A DNA stretch of 64,000 nt from positions 62,001 to 126,000 of the forward strand of contig CAYRUD010000013.1 in assembly GCA_964427425.1 (NCBI GenBank). Direction: 5' to 3'. Each line of letters starts with the position of its first letter. Position 1 is the stretch's first letter. This stretch comes from CAYRUD01 sp964427425 (GTDB lineage: Bacteria > Chlamydiota > Chlamydiia > Chlamydiales > FEN-1388). A model generated the notes under the pieces. The model did no database searches. It was not told the origin of the DNA and worked only from the letters and a program-made list of their open reading frames with translations. The translations under genes and the position numbers were made by a program. Shown here piece after piece: positions 33,778-42,582 of the stretch.

Positions 33778-35142
33778 CTACCCATCTCCGTCGACAAAGA
33801 CAGGTTTTTTCATTATTCGAGGTAAGATAGTTACCTTTCCATCATTGACCGAGAAATCAACTTCGAATCGTTCGCTTTTTCCAAAGAGTAATTGAAAACG
33901 CTGCATATACTCACGGAATCGCGTTCTTAAAAAGTTCTCTCTCATCGCTTGATGCTGACGCGCGTAGCTATTGAGCATAGGCACAGTTGGCGAACTCTTT
34001 GAAGCTTGAGTTTTGCTTAACATGCGCTGCATCGCGCCTCCGCTTGAGGCTTCTACAGCAGGCGCTGTCACAGGCGGCATCATTCTCAAAATATACTCAT
34101 CCTCGAGTACCTTCGGATCAATAAATTGCACCTGATACGAAAAGAGATATGTATTATCGCGAAGCTCAGGGACAATGACAACTTCAATTCTATCTTTCAC
34201 GATATCTAAGAAGAGCCTACTTACATCACTGACATAGAGTGGAGAATCAATCAATGAGACAGAACGATCATTCATAATGATTCCAAGCGCTTCAAGCGAC
34301 AGAACCTGTGGATTAATGCGATTAATCGTTGAGACCGGGTAAAAAATTCGCACTGGAACTCTCAGATCGATCTGCAAAAGAGATTTACGTAAAAAGTCAA
34401 TACGTAAATGCTTAGCTTCTTGTCCATTTATTGATTGAAGAGAGTTATTCAGGAATGGAATTCGAACTTTCTTCCAACTCTCTGGAACAATAAAGCTGAC
34501 TTCATCAGGAGCTTGAGGAGAATCACCTGAAAGCGAATCAAGATCATCCTTGGAAACTGTAGAGAGATCAAAGCAGATCTCTAACCCCTGTTCTTGAAGC
34601 CTTTTAACATCTTCTTCAGGACCAGAGACAACATGAAAGAGCTTTTGAGGCCAAATGTCTAGGAATTGGTACCCTTCAGGTGGCTCACCCTTTGGAGGCA
34701 TAATATACACAGGAATCTTCTCTGTAATCAGCCTACTCAAATGAATGACAAATTCACCATGAGATAAGTGAGTAATATTATGCATAAGTTCGATATCTGG
34801 GTTCAAACTCACCAGATTCTTCTTCGAGACTTGTACAACCCACTCATCACCCTTGTCTGAAGCATCGATGACTACTTCGAAATCCTGTGAGTCGAGGCGA
34901 TCAATAACATCTCTCGTTCCAGTGAGCGTAATGGTCATTTTTCTTTCTAAAACGCCATTAGGCATAAGACCGCGGATCGTCTTATCGACTGGTAGGTTTA
35001 CAACGCGAATAGGGACACGAGTGAACACTTTGGTTGAAGTGATCGAGTTGTTAACGAAAATCCAAATCGCAACAGCAGCGAGCAATGAAAAAAACTTTTT
35101 CTGAAAATTATCTACTATGAGCTTTTTGAAGAGGCCTTCCAT
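33778..35142 (-). CDS. ybbR: YbbR/CdaR-like regulator of diadenylate cyclase
   Basis: The 454-residue protein has one N-terminal membrane anchor (about residues 15-32) and a long extracytoplasmic region made of YbbR-like beta repeats (segments such as IRVVNLPVDK, VEVVIVPELRD and RIFYPVSTI). In Firmicutes YbbR (CdaR) binds the membrane-bound cyclase CdaA and tunes c-di-AMP output. Here the start overlaps the dacA stop by 28 nt, so the two proteins are almost certainly made together. The C-terminal 110 residues (Met-, Gln- and Ala-rich, ending in a strand) go beyond the repeats. I remember the same pair as CT012-CT011 beside cydAB in C. trachomatis. Confidence 0.85.
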   Translation of the reverse strand: MEGLFKKLIVDNFQKKFFSLLAAVAIWIFVNNSITSTKVFTRVPIRVVNLPVDKTIRGLMPNGVLERKMTITLTGTRDVIDRLDSQDFEVVIDASDKGDEWVVQVSKKNLVSLNPDIELMHNITHLSHGEFVIHLSRLITEKIPVYIMPPKGEPPEGYQFLDIWPQKLFHVVSGPEEDVKRLQEQGLEICFDLSTVSKDDLDSLSGDSPQAPDEVSFIVPESWKKVRIPFLNNSLQSINGQEAKHLRIDFLRKSLLQIDLRVPVRIFYPVSTINRINPQVLSLEALGIIMNDRSVSLIDSPLYVSDVSRLFLDIVKDRIEVVIVPELRDNTYLFSYQVQFIDPKVLEDEYILRMMPPVTAPAVEASSGGAMQRMLSKTQASKSSPTVPMLNSYARQHQAMRENFLRTRFREYMQRFQLLFGKSERFEVDFSVNDGKVTILPRIMKKPVFVDGDG

Positions 35143-35942
35143 GTACCAAACCAGTTCTTGATTTTCGAACGCATCCCAGGATCATCTTCAGGTGGCTCAA
35201 AGATGCTCCTCAAAACTCCCTTAAACCTATCTACTTTGACGCTTCGCGTCATGATCCCTTCACGAGCGATAGATACTTTTCCTGTCTCTTCAGAGACTAC
35301 AATACTAATCGCATCGGAGTGTTGGGTGATACCAAGTGCAGCTCTATGACGCGTTCCCATAGCGCGTGATATCTGCGTGCTGTCATCAGCCAAAGGTAAT
35401 ATGACCGCCGCAGCAAGAACCGATGTTCCCCGTACGATAATCGCCCCGTCATGAAGTGGAGATGTCGTTACAAAGATCGATTCAATAAGCTCTGAAGAAA
35501 ATTGAGCGTTGAGAACTACCGATTTCATAGCGTATTCTTCAAGGCTATCCTGGTTCTCTAGTACTATAAGAGCACCTATCCTTCTCTCAGACATGCGGTA
35601 TACGGAATTGCACAAGCTCTCTAAAAATTTATCAAATTCGGAAATCTCTTCGAATTTTTTTCCTCTTACATTGAGCTTGGCTAAGGCTAGTCTCAATTCA
35701 GGCTGAAATATGATGAGCAACCCAATGACGGCAGCATTAACAAAGTACCTCATTAAGGCTTGTAGAACGGGAAAATGGAGCCAGCTAGCTAGGGTAAAAA
35801 GACCTAAGAATACAACTATGCCGCCAGCTAAATCCATCGCTCTCGTATTTTGGAAGAACGAGAGGAGGTAGTAGAAGACACTTGCTATCAGCAGAATCTC
35901 AAAGGCAGGAATGCAATATGATATAGCCCCTTGAAAAATCAT
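35115..35942 (-). CDS. dacA: Membrane diadenylate cyclase (c-di-AMP synthase)
   Basis: The enzyme joins two ATP to make the second messenger c-di-AMP. The 275-residue protein has three N-terminal membrane segments (within residues 8-80) and a DisA_N catalytic domain with both signature motifs intact: Asp165-Gly166-Ala167 (HDGAIIVRG) and Arg198-His199-Arg200 (GTRHRAALG). This is the CdaA/DacA architecture. ybbR overlaps it by 28 nt. C-di-AMP made by chlamydiae is known to be sensed by host STING. The ATG at 35942 is preceded by a divergent-looking 240-nt region without a clear promoter. Confidence 0.93.
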   Translation of the reverse strand: MIFQGAISYCIPAFEILLIASVFYYLLSFFQNTRAMDLAGGIVVFLGLFTLASWLHFPVLQALMRYFVNAAVIGLLIIFQPELRLALAKLNVRGKKFEEISEFDKFLESLCNSVYRMSERRIGALIVLENQDSLEEYAMKSVVLNAQFSSELIESIFVTTSPLHDGAIIVRGTSVLAAAVILPLADDSTQISRAMGTRHRAALGITQHSDAISIVVSEETGKVSIAREGIMTRSVKVDRFKGVLRSIFEPPEDDPGMRSKIKNWFGTWKASSKSS

Positions 35943-36184
35943 ACAGTGCGGCCTAACTAACCTCTTTCTTACTCATAAATAGTTCAAAATCAGTCACTCG
36001 AAAGCAATTTTCATACTGAAAAAAGCTTTCTATATCAGAGACAAAGGCTAGGGTTAACTCTAATGAAAGTCAATAACTATTCTCGTTTAATTGCAAACGA
36101 GAGCACAAGACTCCTTTTCTCAGGACAAGCACCGATTTACCCAATTCAAGGATTTCACTTCAACATCTATAAATCGATAACATC

Positions 36185-36997
36185 TTAAGCAGGCAGCTCT
36201 TTGAATGCCTTCACTACTTGCAAAAGATCCGTATGAGCTCTAACATCATGAACCCTTAAATAATCAACCTCTTGTTCTAAGAGAAGAGCTCCAGCCGCTA
36301 AAGTGGCAGGAAGCCTCTCATCAATAGGTCGATCCAGAAGAGCCCCTATCCAAGCCTTTCGAGATACGCCATATAAGACAGGGCACCCCAACTCTTTAAA
36401 CCGCGAAACTGACCGCATAAGCTCAATATTTTGCTGAAGCGTTTTACCAAATCCGACACCTGGATCGATGATAATTCGATCTGTTGATATTCCCTCAGAT
36501 GCCAGCTCACGAATTCGCTGCTTAAAGAAATCATACACCTCGTTTACAACCCCATTCGGATAGCATGGATTTACCTGCATCGTCTTGGGCTCGCCTTGCA
36601 TATGCATTATTACCACTGCGACATGAGGATTATCTTTCAAACACTGTCTCATCTTAGGATTAGAAAGACCAGTAACATCATTGATAATCGTAGCACCTCT
36701 ACGGATCGCTTCATAAGCCACTTCAGGCTTCATAGTGTCAATAGAAATCGGAATAGTGGTTAGCGAAGACAATGCCTCTAAGAGTGGGCATACCCGCTGA
36801 AGCTCTTCTTGAAGCGAGACAGGTTCGGCACCTGGGCGAGTCGACTCTCCTCCGATATCGATTACATGAGCTCCATCACTAATACACTGCTTCACATATT
36901 TCAATGAATTCTCTATGTGATGCAAGGTATCAATGCGAGATCCACTAAAAAATGAATCAGGTGTTGCATTTACAATTGCCATTATCTGAGATTTCAT
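36185..36997 (-). CDS. folP: Dihydropteroate synthase
   Basis: FolP condenses p-aminobenzoate (or its equivalent) with hydroxymethyl-dihydropterin diphosphate in folate synthesis and is the sulfonamide target. The 270-residue protein shows the family blocks in order: AIVNATPDSFF (usual MGILNVTPDSF), DIGGESTRPGA, ISIDTMKP, IINDVTGL, MHMQGEPKTMQ, IIDPGVGFGKT, YGVSRKAWIG and LRVHDVRAH. The glycine of the MGI motif is replaced, since the protein starts MAIVNA after a few residues. It lies alone in folate terms here; folE is 25 kb away. The DnaQ-fold gene is 45 nt upstream on the same strand, so the two may be co-transcribed. Confidence 0.94.
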   Translation of the reverse strand: MKSQIMAIVNATPDSFFSGSRIDTLHHIENSLKYVKQCISDGAHVIDIGGESTRPGAEPVSLQEELQRVCPLLEALSSLTTIPISIDTMKPEVAYEAIRRGATIINDVTGLSNPKMRQCLKDNPHVAVVIMHMQGEPKTMQVNPCYPNGVVNEVYDFFKQRIRELASEGISTDRIIIDPGVGFGKTLQQNIELMRSVSRFKELGCPVLYGVSRKAWIGALLDRPIDERLPATLAAGALLLEQEVDYLRVHDVRAHTDLLQVVKAFKELPA

Positions 36998-37042
36998 ATG
37001 AGATCCCCGTCTTTCAAACTCGTTGGATGAATATTAACCAGA

Positions 37043-37642
37043 TTATTCTCGAACAACACTAGCTTGTAGAGGAAAGCCTACTACTTTTTCATAACACTGA
37101 ATAAGGTGATGAACGCCATTCATAGCTCTATGCGGATGAGCCTCTCTTTCAAGTCCCATCTTTTCCGCTATTGTATCCTTTGAAACGGACATTGTCTCCG
37201 TCTTTGACCCAGTTTGTTTATTCACTAAAACTTTTGCCCAGTACATCGACGCTAAATCAAGCCAGTGATAAGGCCACCTTTTTTCTTCTTGGAGATATGG
37301 AGGTACAATTTTTGCAAAAAAAGGCCTATCAAAAGAGGGATTTTGGCAGATAAAAAAAGCTCTCCCTCTCAAGATTCCGATGCTGGAAAAAAGAGAGATT
37401 ATATCGCTGCGGATATCATCTTTTGATCGAGCGTTTCTCATATCGCTCAATGAGAAACCATTTACATCTAAACTTCTTGGATCGTGAGATTTCCACTGCG
37501 TATCGTCGAGAAGAACTTTCGATTGATAGTCCCCTCTTCTCTCTGCGGTCGCCAAATCAATGATTGAGAGTGCAATCTCAAGGGGTTCATGTTTAAAGGG
37601 ATCGAGTCCGTTTGTTTCAATATCTAAGAATATTCCCAGCAT
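37043..37642 (-). CDS. DnaQ-fold (DEDDh) exonuclease with altered last motif
   Basis: The 199-residue protein has the RNase H-like fold of DEDD exonucleases. Exo I is Asp7-Ile-Glu9 (DIETNGLDP), Exo II includes Asp105 (NPSFDRPF), and Exo III has His171 (HRAMNGVHH). The final metal-binding Asp expected five residues after that His (HxxxxD) is Gly176, encoded GGC at 37115-37117. If real, this should weaken or abolish activity. The length suits an oligoribonuclease, RNase T or DnaQ-like single-domain enzyme. It is 45 nt upstream of folP. Substrate (DNA proofreading or RNA trimming) cannot be decided here. Confidence 0.8.
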   Translation of the reverse strand: MLGIFLDIETNGLDPFKHEPLEIALSIIDLATAERRGDYQSKVLLDDTQWKSHDPRSLDVNGFSLSDMRNARSKDDIRSDIISLFSSIGILRGRAFFICQNPSFDRPFFAKIVPPYLQEEKRWPYHWLDLASMYWAKVLVNKQTGSKTETMSVSKDTIAEKMGLEREAHPHRAMNGVHHLIQCYEKVVGFPLQASVVRE

Positions 37643-37824
37643 GATCGCGCGCTCATCACATCGTTAGAGAACTTCAAAAAAAGCTCAATCATTTGAATCT
37701 TAAACAGTTAGTTTGCAACAATAACAAGCCACTGGCATTTGAAAGATAAATTAAATAGCTTACAAAAGTGAATTCTTTAAAAGCCACCCTTCTTCTTAAA
37801 GAAAAAGTAAAAAAACCTACAAGC

Positions 37825-37851
37825 CTTCAGGATATGGCATATATCCTGAAG
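37825..37851 (-). terminator. Terminator of the aconitase gene
   Basis: An 11-bp perfect stem (CTTCAGGATAT/ATATCCTGAAG, 5-nt loop) 21 nt past the acn stop. On the minus strand a TTTTTTT run follows about nine nucleotides later. Confidence 0.7.
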
Positions 37852-37871
37852 CTTCGTCATTAAGCCTACTT

Positions 37872-40127
37872 TTATTTGACTGCCTGCGCATTTAAAGCAG
37901 ACCCCAGCCAAAACCATGCGATCTGCTTCTCTGTATAGCTATGGGTGAGCATAATAGTTTCTACAGATCCATCAACATGGTTAATCCTCAGTTGAAGAGG
38001 ATTGCCAGGACTAAAATCTCCGATATCAACAAAATCAAGAACATCATCTTCTCGAATTTTGTCATAATCAGTTGGATTTATAAATTGCAGTGCTAATATC
38101 CCCTGCTTTTTTAAGTTTGTTTCATGTATTCGAGCAAAGCTCTTTGCTATGACAGCACATCCTCCAAGATACCTCGGCTCCATAGCAGCATGTTCCCTCG
38201 ACGAACCTTCACCATAATTTTCGTCTCCTATGGCAACCCAGCCTATACCATTTTCTTTGTATTGTCTTGCAATCGATGAGAACGGCTCTTCTTTTTTCGT
38301 TAAGAGATTAATTCCCTTGCCAATCAAGTCACGAAAAGCATTCACAGCACCTGAGAACATATTATCTGAGATTTTATCAAGATGACCGCGAAACTTGAGC
38401 CATTTTCCTGCTGGAGAAATATGATCGGTTGTACATTTGCCTTGAGCTTTTACAAGAACACGTAGATGAGCGAATTGGCCCTTATTCCATGGCTTAAAGG
38501 GCTCTAATTTTTGAAGCCTTTCGCTTGTTGGAGCAATCTCAACAACAATCTTTGACCTCTCTTTTGGAGCCCTAAAAAGACCGAAAGATGAATGATTAAA
38601 TCCAGCCTCAGGCAGATCCCTTCCTTGTGGTGGACGAAGATAAAACTCTATACCATCACTTGAAATTAGCGGATCTTTAAGAGGATTAAAGGTCATTTTT
38701 CCTGAAAGAGCCATAGCTACTACAATCTCAGGACTTGCGACAAACGAATGAGTCCCAGGATTTGCGTCATTTCTTCCCGCGAAGTTTCGATTATATGAGG
38801 TAAGAATCGTATTTTTCTCACCTTCTTGAACATCATGACGCTTCCACTGGCCAATACATGGGCCACAGGCATTTGCAAGGACCGTACCCCCTATCTGCTC
38901 CAGAGTCGCAAGAAGGCCATCTCGCTCTATTGTTGCTCGAATCTGGTCTGAACCAGGTGTAATAGTAAGCGGACACTTTGCCTTTATCCCATGCTCTATT
39001 GCCTGCTTTGCAACAGATGCTGCCCTTTCAATATCTTCATAGCTTGAATTTGTGCATGAGCCAATGAGTGCAACCTTTATCTCCTCTGGATATTCATGAG
39101 ATAACACAGCATCCTTTAAACGAGAGATTGGCCAAGCCCTATCAGGCGAGTATGGGCCATTGACATGAGGCTCAAGAGTAGAGAGATCGATATGAATCAC
39201 CTGATCATAAAAATTCTCTGGCACATCCTCAACCTCTTCATCAGGAATCAGAGATGAGGAGACCTTCTCTGCTAGGGAGGCTATCTCTGAACGCTCAGTT
39301 GCCACCAAGTATCTTCTCATTGACTCATCATATGGAAATATAGAGGTAGTTGCGCCAACTTCTGCGCCCATATTGCAGATGGTAGCCTTCCCAGTACATG
39401 AAATTGTCCGAGCACCTGGTCCTATATATTCAATAACATGACCGGTGCCACCCTTTACTGTAAGCGAATCGGCAACTTTTAAGATGATATCTTTAGGTGA
39501 CGCCCACCCTCTTAATTCTCCAGTGAGTTTTACCGCAATCAGCTTAGGCATTTTCAATTCCCAGCCAAGGCCTGCCATCACATCAACAGCGTCAGAGCCT
39601 CCGACACCTATTGCAAGCATACCGAGACCACCCGCATTTGGAGTATGAGAGTCCGTTCCAACCAAAAGACCGCCAGGGAATGCATAATTTTCTAACACCA
39701 CCTGGTGAATAATCCCAGCACCTGGCTGCCAAAAGTCAATCCCATATCTAGCTGAAGCAGTTTTAAGAAAATTATAGACTTCTCCACTCTCCTGTATGGA
39801 TTTTGATAGATCAGAAAGCGCTCCACTCTCTGCTTGAATTAAGTGATCACAATGAACCGATGCAGGACATTGAACCTTATCTATTCCAGAAGACATGAAT
39901 TGCAGGATAGCCATTTGAGCCGTTGCGTCTTGCATAGCCACTCGGTCACAGACAAATTCCTCATGACTTTTACCACGCACCGCATCCTTTATTCGATTTT
40001 CACTCATATGCGTGAAAAGGATCTTCTCTGTTAGCGTCATAGGACGCCTGAGAATCTGCCGAGCGAGAATTACTTTTTGCTTAAAGAACTCGTAGAACTT
40101 TTCTATCTGAGGCAGCTCAAGCAGCAT
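37872..40127 (-). CDS. acn: Aconitate hydratase, mitochondrial type
   Basis: Aconitase interconverts citrate and isocitrate using a 4Fe-4S cluster. The 751-residue protein resembles the mitochondrial-type enzyme (about 780 residues) rather than AcnA (about 890) or AcnB. Cluster cysteines are seen in GSCTNSS and ACGPCIGQW. Substrate-binding blocks include the GTDSHTPNAGGLGMLAIGVGG region, SYNRNFAGRND and the swivel-domain GDENYGEGSSREHAA. Classical Chlamydiaceae lack citrate synthase, aconitase and isocitrate dehydrogenase, whereas environmental chlamydiae keep them, so this gene is a useful taxonomic clue. It is a single transcription unit with rnpB upstream and a clear hairpin downstream. 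Confidence 0.95.
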   Translation of the reverse strand: MLLELPQIEKFYEFFKQKVILARQILRRPMTLTEKILFTHMSENRIKDAVRGKSHEEFVCDRVAMQDATAQMAILQFMSSGIDKVQCPASVHCDHLIQAESGALSDLSKSIQESGEVYNFLKTASARYGIDFWQPGAGIIHQVVLENYAFPGGLLVGTDSHTPNAGGLGMLAIGVGGSDAVDVMAGLGWELKMPKLIAVKLTGELRGWASPKDIILKVADSLTVKGGTGHVIEYIGPGARTISCTGKATICNMGAEVGATTSIFPYDESMRRYLVATERSEIASLAEKVSSSLIPDEEVEDVPENFYDQVIHIDLSTLEPHVNGPYSPDRAWPISRLKDAVLSHEYPEEIKVALIGSCTNSSYEDIERAASVAKQAIEHGIKAKCPLTITPGSDQIRATIERDGLLATLEQIGGTVLANACGPCIGQWKRHDVQEGEKNTILTSYNRNFAGRNDANPGTHSFVASPEIVVAMALSGKMTFNPLKDPLISSDGIEFYLRPPQGRDLPEAGFNHSSFGLFRAPKERSKIVVEIAPTSERLQKLEPFKPWNKGQFAHLRVLVKAQGKCTTDHISPAGKWLKFRGHLDKISDNMFSGAVNAFRDLIGKGINLLTKKEEPFSSIARQYKENGIGWVAIGDENYGEGSSREHAAMEPRYLGGCAVIAKSFARIHETNLKKQGILALQFINPTDYDKIREDDVLDFVDIGDFSPGNPLQLRINHVDGSVETIMLTHSYTEKQIAWFWLGSALNAQAVK

Positions 40128-40350
40128 AAAAGAACACCATTAAAAGCGATGAATATTGGAAATAGCCTTCGCAACAAACTCTCTTTTCCAAGCCACATTA
40201 AGTTATACTCAACCTCAACGTTTGAGGCAAAAAAAGGCAAGCATAAGACGAAAGACAAGACTACTAAAGAGAGAAGTTGCGGCATTGCAACGACTCTTAA
40301 CATGTAGCAATAAAAGCTTTATTTTACAAAGTGAAGAAAGGAAAGAAAAA

Positions 40351-40793
40351 AAGGAGAGCTGTAAGCCGGATTCTGGAAATTGGGGCGGCGAACTTCCCAA
40401 TTGGCAGCCATTCCTCTAGGAGCCTTGTCACCAAGACCCTCCAGCGCTTTTTCAAGAAACCATCATTAGAAAATCATCTTCGAATGTGCAAGAGCCGTAC
40501 AATTGAGAAGATTTTACGATTTTCCATTCCGTTTCACAGCTTGCATCGGATAGGGTTTACCTCATTCATATGTTGCCATATGATGGCAAGAGATATATCA
40601 CTCTTGCATTTCACCCCTTATAGCCATCTCAAATTCTTGGCAAAGCAAAGAAAAAAAAGATGACGGGATTGCTTTCTGTTGTACTTTCCGTAGTCTTTTG
40701 ACCCCCAGACTTTCTCTGGTATCCGCTCTTATGATGTCCAGACTTTGCCTCTCGCTACCTTTTCAGTAGCGAGCGGCTGCCTGCTCTCCTGCC
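40351..40793 (-). ncRNA. rnpB: RNase P RNA
   Basis: The catalytic RNA of RNase P, which cuts the 5' leader from pre-tRNA. On the minus strand the 5' and 3' ends pair as helix P1 (AGGAGAGC at 40783-40790 with GCTCTCCT at 40352-40359). Core motifs in order: GAGGCAAAGTCTGGACATC (P4 5' strand region), AGTACAACAGAAAGCAAT, GAGGTAAACCC, GATGCAAGC, CCTAGAGGAATGGCTGCC and AGAATCCGGCTTACAG. These match bacterial type A positions. The presumed P15/P16 helices (40469-40481 with 40507-40524) enclose an internal loop GTAAA with no GGU. A T-rich run follows P1 as a terminator. Ends are good to within a few bases. Confidence 0.93.
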
Positions 40794-40829
40794 GAGAAAA
40801 ATAAAATGAAGAAAGTGGAAAAGCAGTCT

Positions 40830-41615
40830 TTACAGTTTAATAGGAGCTGCTTTCTTTCTACGCTTAGAAGCTGTTTCACCAAGCTGATGATCGTCACTAT
40901 GCGGAATATGATCGTGCCAATAATGTATTCTTGAGCAGTGCTCACAGAAGACAATTTTTTCGCCCTTACGAACAATATTTTCATGCTGAGCTGTTACAAG
41001 AATATGGCAACCACTGCAGCAGCGATTTTCAATAGGAACGATCACTCGATCTTTTTTGTTCTTGAGAAGCTTCTCATAAACTTTCATGATCTCTGGATCA
41101 GCCTTTTGAGCAACTTGGGCTCGCTTTTCCATCAACTCAGAACCTTCAGCATTGATCGCTTCGATACTGTCTCGAATTTCTTGCTCAATCTGATGGCTGT
41201 TCTCTTTTGTCGACGCGTAGCTATTCTTTAAATTCTTTAAATAGTCATCTTCAGCAGCAACTTTGTCATAGTGGTCGCTTAAACGCTGCTCTTTTGCAGC
41301 TTTCTCTCTTTCGAGAGCGGAGATTTCATGCGTAAGTGCATTGAACTCTTCGACCTTACGAACAGAATTTTGCTGAGATTCAAGCTTTTGTATTTTTGCC
41401 GAAAGCTCTTGAACTTCGCCTTCGATAAGCCTGACCTGTTTTTTAATCTCTATAATCTCGCTTTCTTTGAGAATGACTTGATGATGGAGATCATCGCGAA
41501 GCGACCGAACTCTTTCGAGTTCTGTTTGCCGCTCATTTTTAAGTCTCATCAAGCGGATCATTTGGATATCGTACTCTTGGACGTCGAGCATCACTTTGAG
41601 AGCGTCACGAAGCAT
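40830..41615 (-). CDS. CT398-like coiled-coil zinc-ribbon protein
   Basis: The 261-residue protein is a long alpha-helical hairpin (about residues 10-180, heptad-rich with Glu, Lys, Leu and Gln) followed by a C4 zinc ribbon: CCSGC near residue 199 and CEHC about 25 residues later. A basic tail ends the protein. This is the layout of C. trachomatis CT398 (CdsZ), reported to bind sigma-54 and a FliH/T3S ATPase-regulating protein; the broader family is DUF164. It is the only gene between rnpB and the divergent region before 41933. By analogy it may link transcription with secretion; that is inference. Confidence 0.85.
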   Translation of the reverse strand: MLRDALKVMLDVQEYDIQMIRLMRLKNERQTELERVRSLRDDLHHQVILKESEIIEIKKQVRLIEGEVQELSAKIQKLESQQNSVRKVEEFNALTHEISALEREKAAKEQRLSDHYDKVAAEDDYLKNLKNSYASTKENSHQIEQEIRDSIEAINAEGSELMEKRAQVAQKADPEIMKVYEKLLKNKKDRVIVPIENRCCSGCHILVTAQHENIVRKGEKIVFCEHCSRIHYWHDHIPHSDDHQLGETASKRRKKAAPIKL

Positions 41616-41932
41616 CTCGGTACCTGCAAGTGTTGAAAAGAAGTGTTAAAAAGAAACTTTACAACAAAATTATATCTGAAAACGAGAAATCGAATGCAGA
41701 TTAGCATAACCTTGTTGTTCAACACAACAAGTTTCCCCAATCAGCTGCATGCTATCTACCTTAATGATCTCTTATCCCCTCTAGAATAAAAAAATTTACG
41801 AAAAAAAATAAATTGCCGCAGAAGAATTTGAAATATATATCCAAGAAAATGATTGTATAAAATTCTTTTGAGTTATAACGAAGAACTAAATGCATAATTC
41901 GTAAGAACTAACTTTTTTCTTCAGGGAGGAAC
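41616..41932. other. Divergent intergenic region with an inverted repeat
   Basis: These 317 AT-rich nt separate the zinc-ribbon gene from the CBM-like gene. An inverted repeat CTTGTTGT/ACAACAAG with a 5-nt spacer lies at about 41711-41731 and could be an operator or a small hairpin. A strong ribosome site (GGGAGG) stands about five nucleotides before the plus-strand gene. No confident promoter was assigned. Confidence 0.45.
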
Positions 41933-42556
41933 ATGAAGAAAGAAAGCTCGATCCCTCAGTCAATGAGAAAAAAAACAAAAGGGGATATTCAGATTAAAAG
42001 CACCCCCTCTTTTTCTGCCTCCGCTTCAAATGCCAAGGCAAACTTAGATATGTTTGAAAATGGATCGACACCCCCCTGTGCTCCTCAATTTCAAACACCT
42101 GTTGTATCTAAATCAACATGTAAAGCAAAGATGCGCTCACAGTGCGCTGAAGCCTCACCAAAAAAGCAAGCCAAGAAAGCTGAGACTCAGAAATTGACGA
42201 AAGCTCGTACTTGCAAAAACAAGCCTCAGGATCCTGAAAAAAAATCAACCACCTCAACCAAATCCACTACTATGAAAAAAAATGGCGCTCATACCAAGAA
42301 GACCAAAATTATTGTTAAGTATGACTGCGGCATACCAAATAACCTCTTTATACGAGGAGAGGGAGTCGCTTCTTTGAGTTGGGATAAGGGTGAGATTCTT
42401 CACAATGCTGCTTCTGACGAATGGATATGGGAGACAGAAAGACCATTTACTGACATGGAATTCAAGATATTGATTAATGATTCCCAATACGAAATAGGTG
42501 AAAACCACCGCGTTTCCTACGGCGCAACTCATATCATATCCCCGAAATTTCAATAG
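41933..42556 (+). CDS. Basic-tailed protein with possible starch-binding-like C-terminal domain
   Basis: A 207-residue protein in two parts. Residues 1-120 are low-complexity, rich in Lys, Thr, Ser and Ala, and look disordered and strongly basic. Residues 120-207 look like a single beta-sandwich: NLFIRGEGVASLSWDKG, then WIWETERPFTDMEFKILIND and YEIGENHRVS. The pattern (L-x-W-x-x-G, then W, then E-F-K and G-x-N) is that of CBM20/CBM48-like carbohydrate-binding domains found in glycogen and starch proteins. This is a resemblance from reading, not a search. It has a strong GGGAGG ribosome site. A PfkB-type sugar kinase follows after 26 nt, which supports a carbohydrate link. Confidence 0.7.
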   Translation: MKKESSIPQSMRKKTKGDIQIKSTPSFSASASNAKANLDMFENGSTPPCAPQFQTPVVSKSTCKAKMRSQCAEASPKKQAKKAETQKLTKARTCKNKPQDPEKKSTTSTKSTTMKKNGAHTKKTKIIVKYDCGIPNNLFIRGEGVASLSWDKGEILHNAASDEWIWETERPFTDMEFKILINDSQYEIGENHRVSYGATHIISPKFQ

Positions 42557-42582
42557 AAATCACTCTTAATGAAGGTCCTTCG

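Noticed and set aside
40103..40303. 66-codon frame overlapping the acn start on the same strand
   Set aside because: It overlaps the start of acn out of frame and lacks any support.
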